Shown here one piece after another: positions 21,989 through 33,448 of a stretch of 64,000 bases of DNA (its first letter is position 1; each line of letters starts with the position of its first letter). This DNA is from Chelydra serpentina. Lineage: Eukaryota > Chordata > Testudines > Chelydridae. The stretch is from contig JBAIAC010000003.1 of NCBI GenBank assembly GCA_037349315.1, forward strand, positions 9,114,501 to 9,178,500. The letters run 5' to 3'. The position numbers were made by a program, and so were the translations under genes. The notes under the pieces were generated by a model. The model saw only the letters and a list, made by a program, of their open reading frames with translations, did not search any database and was not told the origin of the DNA.

Positions 21989-23005
21989 CTAGTTTAAAGC
22001 CCTCCTCACTAGGTTAGCCAGCCTGCTTCCAAAGATGCTCTTCCCTCTCTTTGTCAGGTGGAGCCCGTCTCTGCCTAGCACTCCTTCTTCTTGGAACACC
22101 ATCCCATGGTCAAAGAATCCAAACCCTTCTCTCTGACACCATCTGCATAGCCATTCGTTGACTTCCACAATTCGACAGTCTATACCCCGGCCTTTTCCTG
22201 CCACAGGGAGGATAGACGAGAACGCCACTTGCGCCTCAAACTCCTTTATCCTTCTTCCCAGAGCCACGTAGTCTGCAGTGATACGCTCAAGGTCATTCTT
22301 GGCAGTATCATTGGTGCCCACGTGGAGAAGCAGGAAGGGGTAGTGATCTGAGGGCTTGATGAGTCTCGGCAGTCTCTCCATCACATCATGAATCCTAGCC
22401 CCTGGCAAGCAGCACACCTCTCGGTTTTCCCGGTCAGGGCGGCAGATAGATGACTCAGTCCCCCTGAGGAGAGAGTCCCCGACCACCACCACCCTCCTCC
22501 TCCTCTTGGGAGTGGTGGTCGTGGAACCCCCATCCCTAGGACGGTGCATCTCATGCCTTCCAATCGGTGGAGTCTCCTTCTGCTCTGTTCCCTCAGATGT
22601 ATCATTCACTCCACTCTCTGCACTAGTACCTGTGGAGAGAACATGAAAATGGTTGCTCATCTGAATCTGCGTTTCTGCTACATGGACTTGTCTCATACTC
22701 TTTCCTCTTCTGGAGGTCACATGCTGCCAATTATCCTCACTGGCCTTCTGTCCCCACTGCATAGCCTGCTCTGAATGCTCAGAACATTGTGCCCGCTGAA
22801 GCCTATCCTGACGTCTATCCAGGAACTCCTCATTTTCTCTTATGGAACGCAGGGTTGATACTCGTTTCTCCAGACCTTGAATCTTCTCCTCCAATGTGGA
22901 GATCAGCTTGCACTTTGTACAAACAAAGTCGCTTCTATCCTGTGGAAGAAAGACAAACATGGCACATCCTGTGCAGGTCACGACAGCGGATCTCTCAGCA
23001 TCCAT
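21989..23005 (-). CDS. CR1 ORF1 protein with zinc finger, coiled coil and esterase domain
   Basis: Uninterrupted 338-codon frame from an ATG at 23005. The N-terminal region has a CTGC...CTKC cysteine pattern (residues 10-32, zinc-finger-like), followed by a charged helical stretch (LEEKIQGLEKRVSTLRSI) able to form a coiled coil. From about residue 165 to the end it is an SGNH-type esterase: VVVGDSLLRG with the nucleophilic serine, HVGTNDT, and DGLHLTKRG with the Asp/His pair. This is the known ORF1 layout of CR1; the protein is an RNA-binding companion of the ORF2 enzyme. All landmarks are intact although the element cannot move by itself. Confidence 0.87.
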   Translation of the reverse strand: MDAERSAVVTCTGCAMFVFLPQDRSDFVCTKCKLISTLEEKIQGLEKRVSTLRSIRENEEFLDRRQDRLQRAQCSEHSEQAMQWGQKASEDNWQHVTSRRGKSMRQVHVAETQIQMSNHFHVLSTGTSAESGVNDTSEGTEQKETPPIGRHEMHRPRDGGSTTTTPKRRRRVVVVGDSLLRGTESSICRPDRENREVCCLPGARIHDVMERLPRLIKPSDHYPFLLLHVGTNDTAKNDLERITADYVALGRRIKEFEAQVAFSSILPVAGKGRGIDCRIVEVNEWLCRWCQREGFGFFDHGMVFQEEGVLGRDGLHLTKRGKSIFGSRLANLVRRALN

Positions 23006-24894
23006 AGTCTCTTCCTTCTAAGAGTTTCCTCACTTGTGACAGAAGCTACTCAGGAACACCTGCAAGAGGGATGCCGCGGTAGGCTCACTCCAGGCGAACT
23101 CCCAGGCAAACTCCTCCTGTTTGCTTCTCTGCTGGTTCGCAGCTGACTGTCTTTTTATAAGAGTCAGGCCCAGCTGGAACAAAGCACTCCCAATTCACAC
23201 TGTTCAAACAGGCAATCAAACAATCAAGCACACGGTCAAACTGCCAAACTGTCCCCTCAACAGACACTCAGATACTCACCAGCGCAGTCCCCCTAAGGCA
23301 GCACTCAGCGTACCTCCGCTCAGACAGACCCCAGGCAAACTCCTCCTGTTTCCCCAGAAAGGTCCAAGACGATACATTTTTTTAAAATGGGATCAGTTGC
23401 AGGCACTGTTAGGATGCAGTTTTCAATGCTGCTGAACTAAGAACAGTCAGACCTTGTTAATGTGCTTTACTTTTGTATAAATGGGTCAGGGGGAACTCAT
23501 CAATGGGAGCAGAAATTGGATTGTTAAAAGGAGGTAATCTGTGTTTTGTTTTTGGCATAGATTAGGAACCATCAATTGTCACTGTCAGCAGGCAGATACG
23601 TGAATATATCCCGGTATCTACATTGTTTAATCACCCTGGCTGATGAATTGTATTCATTAATCACATTTTTTAATGCCAGTTAGTGTCAGAATTTCACATT
23701 TATACAGGGCAGATTTAGGAAGAAAAGATTAATTCTGATAGTGAAAATCCTGTAGAAATTACTAGTGGTGGAGCCCATGGGGTTCTATAGAAATTTGAAA
23801 GGTGTGTATGAGCAGGTGGCATTCTAGCCATGTTCCAAATAAAGTTTATGTGAGCTGTATAACATCAAAATGGTCCCTTTTCTGGGCTCTGGCTTTTTTG
23901 GTAGCTCAGATAATGTTAATATTGCAATTGAAATACAAACCCAGCCAGACATCTGTCCCCAGTTCTGCATTCCCTCACAGATCATTAGAATGACAGTCCT
24001 TCCTGAAGGAGCCACCCAGCATCAGATCTCCTCCTCCCCTTTCCCTGACAGTAAAGGTAAGTTACCTTGACTAGCTAGTAATTTGAACTAGCAAAATTCA
24101 CTCCACCCAAACTTTAACGCACGCATCTTCTCAACCCTCCACAGAGACGTATTCCACGGGGTGAAATCTTGGCCCCGATGAAGTCAGGGGGGGTTTCACC
24201 CATGGTCTTTCCAGTGTGTGCATTTAGGCAGTGTTTGAACTAGAGAGAGTGCAAGGACCCAGAGCCAAGAGGCCCTTGTGGAGAACATCCTGCCGGCAGC
24301 CACCTCTCTTCTACCCTAAAGAAGCACCTGCATGAGGATCTCAGTTGACCATATCCACGGTAGAATGGTATAGGGGTGTCCCAGGCCTCTGAGAGCTTTG
24401 TAGGTCAGAAACAACACCTTAAACTCCAACTGAAGACCAGTAAGCCACCAGAACCAATCAGGTAGCAGACCACTGGTTCCCATGAGATACTTTGCTTAGT
24501 AAGGCAGCTGTTCAGTTTCCAGGTGGGTTTGAGGCATAGCCCCATGTAGATGCAGCAGTTATGCTCTAATCATGAGCTAACAGACCCGTGGCTGACAGTA
24601 GCAAGGCCTGCATCTGAGGGGAAAGATTGCAACCTCCTGCCCAGGTGGGGATGGGAACATGTAGGCCACTTTGGAATGGTAGCATGGTGGCCCCAAGTTT
24701 TCTGTCATTGCAACAGAGGGAGCCACCTCCCAGCAGAAATTATTTAAGAGATTTATTGTGAGTCTTATTAATTACTGTTTGCCGTGCCTAGAGAGGCCCA
24801 AAGCAAAATTGAGGTCCCCTGGTGCCAGGCACTGCACAGACTCCTAGTTAGAGAGTTCCTGCCCCACATAGCTAACAGTCTAAATAGACGAGAT

Positions 24895-25000
24895 AGACAA
24901 AGGAAGCTTAGCAAAAGGGGGATTAAGTGACTCGCACAAGGTCACACTGGAAGTCTGTGGCAGAGCCTCCTGAGTCTGTGTCTTTTCCCAGTGCTTTAAC
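24895..25000 (-). mobile_element. MIR-type CORE-SINE fragment
   Basis: AAGTGACTCGCACAAGGTCA and TGGCAGAGCCTCCTGAG, complement orientation. Confidence 0.65.
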
Positions 25001-25929
25001 CTTAATACCATCCCTCTTTGATGACGGGGCATCTTCAAGATTCAGATATGACAGACAAGCTCTTCTTCTTTCACCTGGCTCTAACGTGAAGCCTGATCAC
25101 ACGGTGAAATGTACATCTTCGCACCTCCTTGCTTTCAGAAGCCACTTCATTTTTATCCCATCCCTTATGCTGTGCAACCACCATCATAATTACATATGTA
25201 GTGTGGTCTGAGGAACATACAGCCCTCTCCAGAGCCCACTGAGTGCTGCAGAGAGTCTGGATTGAGCACTCTTCTCTGGAGAAGGAATGTATAATGTCTG
25301 CAGTGTGAGGAAGTGCCACAACAGTTTGGGGAGCAAGGGATCCTGAAGGAACTCTCAAAACTAGACTCATACAGGGTCCAGTCTTGCATCATTAAAGCCA
25401 ATGGGAGTTTTACTGTGGATGTCAGCGAGAGAAGGATTGGGACCATAATGAAACATACTGCCATTAATCTAGCAGGCCTGCTTCAATGTCTCTCTTAATC
25501 CACACCCCAAATGTTGAAAAGATAAATCTCGACTCCAGATGTATGGAATCAAACTCTCCCTGGCAATTCTGAGAGCCCATTGTTGCTTGAACACCTGTAT
25601 TGTATTTTGACCTGCACTTAATTTGCTAATGAGTTACATTTTAACAGCTGGTATTAAAATGTTTGCTTGCAAGGGCCACCAGGTACCATGGGAATTGAAA
25701 GATGTTATCGAAAAGCTAAATAATGAATATCCTGTAGGTGGTCTGTCTTGCTATGGGCTAGTGCAATGCTGAATTTGTGTTCCTATGGGCATTTATGTAC
25801 TGGGATCGCGGAAAGAGTGATGGTATGAGGGGATGGAACACTATACTTACAAGACATCTCTCTGTTCCATAACTTGCTACAATTCCTGTTAAGAATTCCC
25901 CTCCCACTCCCTCTTAGCATGCTGTATTA

Positions 25930-26171
25930 GGGCTTGTCTGCACTGGCACTTTACAGCGCTGCTACTTTCTCGCTCGGGGTGTGAAAAAACACACCCCTGA
26001 GCACAGCAAGTTTCAGCACGGTAAAGCTCCAGTGTAGACAGTTCACCAGCGCGCCAGGTAACTATGCCCCTCGTGGAGGTGGGTTTTTTTAGAGCGCTGG
26101 GACAGCCCTCCCCCCGTGCTGTGCCACAACTACACAAGCCACATTAAAGCGCCGCCAATGTAGACTAGCCC
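25930..26171. mobile_element. PIF/Harbinger-like MITE
   Basis: Ends GGGCTTGTCTGCACTGG and AATGTAGACTAGCCC are inverted repeats. Flanks TTA at the left and TAA at the right, a near 3-bp duplication. The interior contains the perfect inverted pair GGTGTG/CACACC. Its termini resemble those of the hairpin-rich pair and of the autonomous Harbinger at 44.4 kb. Confidence 0.75.
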
Positions 26172-26927
26172 TAAGTACGGTAGTTGTTCCTCAAACTGAA
26201 ATGTAAAGACTTTACGTGGCTGCCTGTGATTCAGCCAGAGTGTTTAGTAATTTGGTTTTAATACTAGAATTCATCAGCAAGACCGATTGGTGTATCAGAG
26301 AGAGTGGCAGACAGGGCACTGAAGGAAATTTCCCACACTGTTTGGAAATGGCCCACAAACTTAACCTGTTTATTGGGGTGTGCATTTAATAACAGCTGAG
26401 AGAACAATGCAATGGGTCGTGTTGAAGGAAGGTGTTTGTCTAGGGAGGAAGAATAATATATTTTGTGCTTTTCATTCGCTGGCTGAAGATTTTTTTGTAA
26501 TAGTCCCTGGTTTTTAGAAGCAAGTTTTTGTTTAAATGCAAATGAGATAATTCAGCTACTAAGGATAGATAAGTAGCAAGCAGTAGAAGAGGTATTCTTT
26601 GTGCTGAAAGATACCTTGATTAGACTCTTAGATAGTATAGGTCTCAGTGCTGCAAGATGATGAGCAATCTGGCCATGATCCAGGAAAGCGCTTAAGCGCA
26701 TTGACTTCAACAGTACTATTCACACGCTTAAAGTTCAGCACACACTTAAGACTAGGCCTAAAGTGTGCTGAAGTTTTACCACAAAACCACTAATGGAATC
26801 TAGATCGTTTAGGGAAAACACAGGCATTTGCAGGTGTGACGAAATCAAACTCTGGTTTTAACTATCAAGTGTTCCCCATCTTTTGACAGCCTGGTTTCCT
26901 GAGGTGCTGAAAGTCTGAAACTCCCAA

Positions 26928-27190
26928 GGTTACGTCTATATTTGAACTAGGAGGTGCAATTCCCAGCTTGCATAGATGGACTGGCACGAGCGCTAAAAAG
27001 AGCACTGTGTCCGTGGTGGCATGGGTTGCATCTGAGACTAGCTGCCCAAATACGGACTCTGGAAGTCGAGCAGGATTGTCCTTGGGGCAGCTAGCCATGG
27101 TGCTGTGGCCACCCTGCTATTGTTAGGTGCCAGCTTGAGCTGAACTAGTGCTGATACATCACATCTCCCAGCTCAAATGTAGAAAGACCC
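26928..27190. mobile_element. Decayed MITE with 26-bp inverted ends
   Basis: GGTTACGTCTATATTTGAAC at the left pairs with the reverse complement of GAGCTCAAATGTAGAAAGACCC-like sequence at the right (mismatches present). The GTCTA core is shared with the other Harbinger-like MITEs. Confidence 0.55.
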
Positions 27191-28319
27191 AAAGTCAGCT
27201 GGAGTTGCTAATGCTGAGCAGCTCACAGAATCAGACCACTTTTTAAAGTGGCTAGTCATGGGTTTAGGTGCCTAATTGCAGACATCCCAGCTGGAAAGCT
27301 TTGGCCTAGTTATCATTTTACTGCGATACTGGCCCCCTCCAGAGTCAATACCTCCAAGGTATCTGGTTTGATATTTGGCATAGGAAGTAGGCGTGACAGA
27401 ATTTGATTATTATTATTTTATCATTTTGACGGATAATATTGACGTTTATTTTTAAGCATTTTTTTCAACTCTTTTCCATTTACATTTTCATGGTTGCAGG
27501 AAATTATGGGGGTTTGTCAGACTATAGGAGGTCAGGCAATAACTAATGGCAGAGGATTTTGAGATTTTACAAGTTAAAGTTTTGTAACTGTTAAAACTGA
27601 AATTATCAACCACACATGTCAAAACAATATACAAAATAAATACCTTTACTTCAAACTTTAAGTTCTCAAGCAGAATTTTCTTACTTTGCTTTTCTGTCCA
27701 TTTCAATTATTAGTGATGGAAATATTTTTTCCTCCCTTTGTGTGTGGTGAAATCGACATTTACTGACATTTACGGACACAAATCTAATCCTTCCAAACCT
27801 GGTACAAAGACAGTAAAATATCATACCAACCTGTGTTGATTGAATACAGTGGGCCAAATCTTGGAGGGCTTACTGTGGTTTAAATGTAGTCCTAGCCAAA
27901 AGGCATGGAGCTTCCCATGCGAGGGAAGGGGTAACACTCTCAAAGGTGCCTAGGTGAATTAGGAGCTGAAGTCTCACTAAAAGTCAAAGCAGCTTTTGGA
28001 AACGGGACTTTGGCTCCTTAGTCACTTAGGGTCTTCTGAGAATATTACCTGACATGCAGAGTTCCCTTTGCAAGCTTCTCTTCTGTTCCTGCACAAGCAG
28101 TGAAGAGCCTGCAAGACAATCTGGGCAAAGCTCCTCACATGTCTTCGGGGTGGCAGGAGGGGCTCAGCACTGGTGCTGAATTGCTATAGAAGCTGGCCAC
28201 TGAAGAGTGGCATGACAGGAGGATGGGCCTGGGGAAGTGGAAGCCGGGGCCTGAGCAGGCCATGCGGGAAGAGACCAGCATGGAGTGATGACCTCAGCAG
28301 GTGATAGGAGCAGGCAGGA

Positions 28320-28500
28320 AGGAGGGATAGCTCAGTGGTTTGAGCATTGGCCTGCTAAACCCAGGGTTGTGAGTTCAATCCTTGAGAGGGCCATTTAGGG
28401 ATCTGGGGCAAAAAAAAATGGGGATTGGTCCTGCTTTGAGCAGGGGGGTGGGACTAGATGACCTCCTGAGGTCCCTTCCAATCCTGATATTCTATGATCC
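28320..28500 (+). mobile_element. Turtle tRNA-derived SINE
   Basis: GGAGGGATAGCTCAGTGG, GTGAGTTCAATCC, an A-run, then GACTAGATGACCTCCTGAGG and TGATATTCTATGATCC, the CR1-shared tail that lets CR1 machinery copy it. Confidence 0.92.
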
Positions 28501-28758
28501 TGTGAGGAGCTGAGATTGGTGCCAACTGATGTGGTGAGGAGAGAGTTGGGGGAAAGAGCCACAGGAGTGGGGATGAGAGGGCAGTGGTACAGAAGCCAAT
28601 GCAGGCAGCTGCTTCTAGTCAGAAATGGTGTTGTGGTAGGCGGCCTGCCATACCCTGTGGGCCATGGCAGATCCACTTGTAGCTGATTCATGTGAAAGCA
28701 TTATCAGTAGCATAGCAGGGGGAGCCTTAAGGCGCTGCTGGAGCCGGGCTGGGGGCAC

Positions 28759-28855
28759 TTTAAAAGGCCTGTGGCTCCCCGCAGGAGCCATGGGCCTTTT
28801 AAATCCCCGCCCGAGCCCCGCTGCCGGAGCCGGGCTCGGGCGAGGATTTAAAAGT
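28759..28855. repeat. Two overlapping long palindromes sharing a TTTAAA arm
   Basis: TTTAAAAGGCCTGTGGCTCC and GGAGCCATGGGCCTTTTAAA (28759-28803) form one hairpin. The second arm continues as TTTTAAATCCCCGCCCGAG, which pairs with CTCGGGCGAGGATTTAAA ending near 28855. The middle TTTAAA block can pair to either side. Confidence 0.8.
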
Positions 28856-29066
28856 AAATTGTAGTAATAGTCTATGTGAGCCATTTCTCTTGGCTACTGG
28901 AGTGCTGGATAGTGTCTCATTTCCAAACACATTTAGTAGCATGGGAGTACTCAGTGTCATTGGGAATCAGCACCCAGCCCAGTTTCTGTCCAGAGTATGC
29001 AGTAAGAATAGATTTCAGTGATGTCATTACTAATTAATTAGCCTGTGATATCCAGAGTTAGACACA

Positions 29067-29170
29067 AAACTCTGAAGCACCTGGCACTGGCCACTGTCGA
29101 AAGACAGGACACTGGGCTAGATGGACCATTAGTCTGACCCAGTCTGGCTGTTCTTATGTTCTTATGTTAA
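29067..29170 (+). mobile_element. CR1 3'-end fragment
   Basis: GACACTGGGCTAGATGGACC and TCTGACCCAGTCTGGC followed by two TTCTTATG tail units. Confidence 0.85.
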
Positions 29171-30165
29171 CTACTGCTCTTGCTATTATTGTTATTTATT
29201 ACTGGGATGGTTGGAGCAGTATTGCCAACACTCACGATTTTATCATGAGTCTCATGATATCTGGTGTTTTTCTTAAAGCCCCAGCACTTGGAGTCATGTG
29301 ATTGTGAGAACTTCAGCTCTCATTGCTTTTAAAATGTAAATGTCTTGCCACCGTGGTTGCAGAGTAGAGTTTGAAAATGTGAACCCTAGAGGCTCAGTAA
29401 CCAGAAGTTAATTTACAAGAACCCAGAATATGTCACGAGTAAGCCAGTGTGAGGATTTTTGAGGGCCTTACTCAGGATTTTTCAATGCCTGGGGCTGGCA
29501 AGGCTGTAGTAGTAATGAGTTAAGATTGTTGCCCCAGTGTGCTAGGCACAGTACACACACACACAATAAAAAGATGCCTCCTGCCCAAATGAATTTATAA
29601 TTTAGGGCTCTGACCCTGCAAAGATTTATGCATATGCCTAACTTTACGCATTGTGAGCAATCCCATGACGGGTCATTACACAGTGCCCAATGCATGTGCC
29701 TAAGTCCTTGCAGGATCAGGGCTGAAGTGTATCATTTATAAGTACTTTTTAGAAGTGAGTTAAAAAATGAAACATCGTGTCGTGAATTTGGAAGCAAGTA
29801 TGCAGCCAGCCAAGCCAATGGGCCAGTGCAGGGGTTGGAGTGAAGCCATTGCCTCGCCTAATGTTCTCCTCTCTCTATCTCCCTGGGGTGCTGTGGAGCC
29901 CTCGGCAGTGTTTCATGGGCCATGCAGCATGGGGAGTATCTTACTGCTACCCCAATGCCCATAACCCTCATGTAAGAGCTAGGCAGGATCTAGGCCTCCT
30001 GCTAAGCTCACTGCTTTAGGGACTCTAAGTTGTATTGCTTTGCCATTACTCTTTTACCTGGTGCTGCCTCTGTCTGTCGGCTGTATCCATGTCTCTTGCC
30101 ATGTGTTTACTGTAAAGGCCAGGATCGTCCTTTCATTTTGTGCGTGCACAGCTCCTAGCACAATA

Positions 30166-30247
30166 GGTACGTCTACACAGCCTCCAACAGTGAGCCTCCC
30201 AGGGAGAGGGGTAGGATGCTTGCTGCTGCGGGCTGTGTAGGCATACC
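30166..30247. mobile_element. 82-bp miniature inverted-repeat element
   Basis: GGTACGTCTACACAGCC at the left and GGCTGTGTAGGCATACC at the right match as inverted repeats at 15 of 17 positions, leaving fewer than 50 bp of interior. Inserted within an older repeat (CAGCTCCTAGCACAATAGG). Confidence 0.65.
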
Positions 30248-30443
30248 CGTAGAGCTGCACTCCCTGATGGGGATCTCTAGACACTACTACACTTAAATAA
30301 TAATACCATCCTGTGGTTGAACAAGTGCATCAATTTGTGGCCCCATGTTTAAAATTCGGTTTAAATGATTATTTGAATTAATAATGTTAGCGAGAGAGAA
30401 CACATGGAAAAAACAGACAGGCTGCAGCGGCAGCACTTCCATC

Positions 30444-31882
30444 ATAGAATCATAGAATCTCAGGGTTGGAAGGGACCTCAGGAGGTTCTAGTCCAACCCC
30501 CTGCTCAAAGCAGGACCAACCCCAACTAGATCATCCCAGCCAGGGCTTTGTCAAGCCTGACCTTAAAAACCTCTAAGGAAGGAGATTCCACCACCTCCCT
30601 AGGTAACCCATTCCAGTGCTTCACCACCCTACTAGTGAAAACGTTTTTCCTAATATCCAACCTAAACCTCCCCCTCTGCAATTTGAGACAATTACTCCTT
30701 GTTCTGTCATCTTCTACCACTGAGAACAGTCTAGATCCATCCTCTTTAGAACCCCCTTTCAGGTAGTTGAAAGCAGCTATCAAATCCCCCCTCATTCTTC
30801 TCTTCTGCAGGCTAAACAATCCCAGTTCCCTCAGCCTCTCCTCATAAGTCATGTGCTCCAGCCCCCTAATCATTTTTGTTGCCCTCTGCTGGACTCTTTC
30901 CAATTTATCCACATCCTTCTTGTCGTGTGGGGCCCAAAACTGGACACAGTAGTCCAGATGAGGCCTCACCAGTGCCGAATAGAGGGGAATGATCACGTCC
31001 CTCGGTCTGCTGGAAATGCCCCTACTTATACAACCCAAAATGCCATTAGCCCTCTTGGCAACAAGGGCACACTGTTGACTCATATTCAGCTTTTCGTCCA
31101 CTGTAACCCCTAGGTCCTTTTCTGCAGAACTGCTGCCCAGCCATTCGGTCCCTAGTCTGTAGCAGTGCATGGGATTCTTCCATCCTAAGTGCAGGACTCT
31201 GCACTTGTCCTTGTTGAATCTCATCATATTTCTTTTGGCCCAATCCTCTAATTTGTCTAGGTCCCTCTGTATCCTATCCCTACCCTCCAGCGTATCAACC
31301 ACTGCTCCCAGTTTAGTGTCATCTGCAAACTTGCTAAGGGTGCAGTCCACACCATCCTCCAGATCGTTCATGAAGATATTGAACAAAACCGGCCCCAGCA
31401 CCGACCCTTGGGGCACTCCACTTGATACTGGCTGCCAACTAGACATGGAGCCATTGATCACTACCCGTTGAGCCCGACCATCTAGCCAGTTTCTTATCCA
31501 CCTTACCGTCCATTCATCCAGCCCATACTTCTTTAACTTGCTGGCAAGAATACTGTGGGAGACTATATCAAAAGCTTTGCTAAAGTCAAGAAATAGCACA
31601 TCCACTGCTTTCCCCTCATCCACAGAGCCAGTTATCTCATCATAGAAGGCAATTAGGTTAGTCAGGCATGACTTGCCCTTGGTGAATCCATGCTGACTGT
31701 TCCTGATCACTCTCCTCTCCTTTAATTGGTTCAGAATTGATTCCTTGAGGACCTCTTCCATGGTTTTTCCAGGGACTGAGGTGAGACTGACAGGCCTGTA
31801 GTTCCCCGGATCTTCCTTCTTCCCTTTTTTAAAGATGGGCACTACATTAGCTTTTTTCCAGTCATACGGGACCTCCCCCATG
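30444..31882 (-). mobile_element. CR1 LINE, 5'-truncated, with complete RT domain
   Basis: Minus-strand CR1 beginning inside the RT ([17 protein letters not shown]) and running to the terminal repeat of CATAGAAT words at 30444-30461. Right flank after 31882 is unrelated. The duplicated tail and TTGGAAGGGACC box are those of turtle CR1. Confidence 0.9.
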
Positions 31883-31902
31883 ATTTGAATCTGTAATTTC
31901 AT
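30526..31902 (-). pseudogene. CR1 reverse transcriptase (5'-truncated ORF2)
   Basis: 458 open codons, the first few from the flank. RT blocks in order: [43 protein letters not shown] (motif A), [20 protein letters not shown] (motif B), KFADDTKL (motif C, catalytic FADD), then the C-terminal CR1 region [15 protein letters not shown] to LDKALAGM. There is no stop or frameshift across it, so the copy is fairly young, but the endonuclease and ORF1 are missing. Confidence 0.88.
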
Positions 31903-32575
31903 GGTGTTGTAATTGTAAGGCTCCTGACCCCAAAAGGAGTTGTGGGGTGATCACAAGATTATTGTAGAGGGGATTGTGGTACTTCTGCGGTGCTGCTGGC
32001 CGTGGCACTGCCTTCAGAGCTGAGCAGCTGGAGAGCGGCAGCTGCTGGCCGGGAGCCTAGCTCTGAAGGAAGAGCCACCACCAACAGCAGCACAGAAGTA
32101 AGGATGGCATGGTATGGTATTGCAACCTGTACTTCTGCACTGCTGCCTGCAGGCTGGGCCCTCAGTCAGTAACCACCACTGTCTGGCCGCCCAGCTCTGA
32201 AGGCAGCAGCGCAGAAGTAAGGATGGCATATATGGTATTGCCACCCTTGCTTCTGCGTTGCTGCTGACAGGGCGCTGTCTTCAGAGCTGGGCTCCCGGCC
32301 AACAGCCACTGCTCTCCACTCACCCAGCTCTGAAGTCAGCGCAGAAGTGAGGGTAGCAATACTGCGACCCTCCATAAAATAACCTTGTGACGCCCCCCCT
32401 TTCCCTCCCGCAGCTCCCTTTTGGATCAAGATCCCCAATTTGAGCAACGCTGGTCTCTCCTGTGAAAGCTCTATAGTATAGGGCAAAAGCACACAAAACA
32501 CCAGATTTCACACAGACCAGATTTCATGGTCCGCGATGCGTTTTTCATGGCCGTGAATTTGATAGGGCCCTATAA
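31903..32575. repeat. GC-rich interspersed repeat, type unclear
   Basis: Several shuffled blocks recur in both orientations: AGCTCTGAAGGCAGC-like, GCGCAGAAGTAAGGATGGC and GCTTCTGCGTTGCTGCTG. The right end reads CATGGCCGTGAATTTGATAG followed by GGCCCTA. Looks like part of a DNA element adjoining the CR1 at 31882. Confidence 0.45.
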
Positions 32576-32835
32576 ATGGGTCTGCAGCAAAAAGCAATTA
32601 GATATTCATAGAGGATTTGGTTGTAGTTCGGTATTAGTCCTACAGTAGAAAGTAGCTGATTTCTATGAAATTCTGTGTAACAAAATATATATATATTTAT
32701 TTTATTTTAAACGTAGAGCTAAATTCTTCCTAATGGTCATTCCATGCAATCTCATTGGAGTCAGTAGGTTGCATGGAGTGAAAGTCAGCACAGACAGTCA
32801 TCTCTTTATAATGGAGGCATGGTCTTGTTAAAGTA

Positions 32836-33060
32836 CTAGATTGATGTACATGAGATGTGGTTTCAATTCCCAGCTCAACCACAGGTTTTCTGGGTGACCT
32901 ACGTCACTTATGGCCAGATCTTCAGAAGCGCTCAGGGCTCTTGAGAGCATTGGAGCTGCTGAGAGCTGAGCTTTTTTGGAAAATCTAGCTCTGAATCGCT
33001 CTCTTTGTCCTAGTTTCCCGTCCATAAAGGGGGATAATAATACCTCTTTTCTCTGCCATG
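32836..33060 (+). mobile_element. MIR-type CORE-SINE split by a small palindromic insertion
   Basis: TTTCAATTCCCAGCTC and TTCTGGGTGACCTACGTCAC, then about 90 bp of palindromic sequence (GGCCAGATCTTCAGAAGCGC ... GGAAAATCTAGC), then CTAGTTTCCCGTCCATAAAG and GGGGATAATAATACCTC. Confidence 0.7.
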
Positions 33061-33196
33061 TCAATTTAGGCACCGATCTTGCAAAGATTTACATGTCTGC
33101 TTAACTTTGATCAAAGTTTGATTAACTTGAATCCAACCATATGCAATAGTGCATAAAGCTGAACCCATGGGTAAGTCTTTGCTAGACTGGACCCTC

Positions 33197-33448
33197 TGTG
33201 TATGTCTACACCACCAGTGAAGGTGGGACTGCTTTGTGGGTAAGAGTAACCATGTGAGCTTTACCTTAGCTGGGGCAGGTAGTAGTGAAGACATGGTGGC
33301 ATAGGCTAGCTGCCCCAGTACAATCCTGTCAGGTATCAGGCTGCTAGCCCATGCCATGGTCCATGCTGCTGCATCTTCACTGCCATTATTACAAGTGCTA
33401 GCTAGATTAAAGCTGGCATATACCTCCATTTGCAATGTAGACGTACCC
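33197..33448. mobile_element. Harbinger-like MITE
   Basis: Left end TGTATGTCTACACC and right end AATGTAGACGTACCC followed by TTA form decayed inverted repeats of the same type as the other GTCTACA-ended elements. Confidence 0.6.

Larger units (their letters stand above)
20354..23365 (-). mobile_element. CR1 LINE with 5' end, ORF1 and endonuclease, internally deleted
   Basis: Minus-strand CR1. It reads 5' UTR (about 23006-23365, with the word CAGGCAAACTCCTCCTGTTT present twice 228 bp apart), ORF1, ORF2 endonuclease and the first reverse-transcriptase block, then jumps directly to a CR1 3'-terminal ATGATTCTATGA at 20356-20367. Most of the RT and the 3' UTR are absent. CR1 copies are normally 5'-truncated, so the reverse pattern is unusual. 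Confidence 0.85.

Noticed and set aside
28320..28395. tRNA gene
   Set aside because: A and B boxes are present, but they belong to the head of the dispersed SINE, with four further copies in the window; no cloverleaf with a proper acceptor stem.
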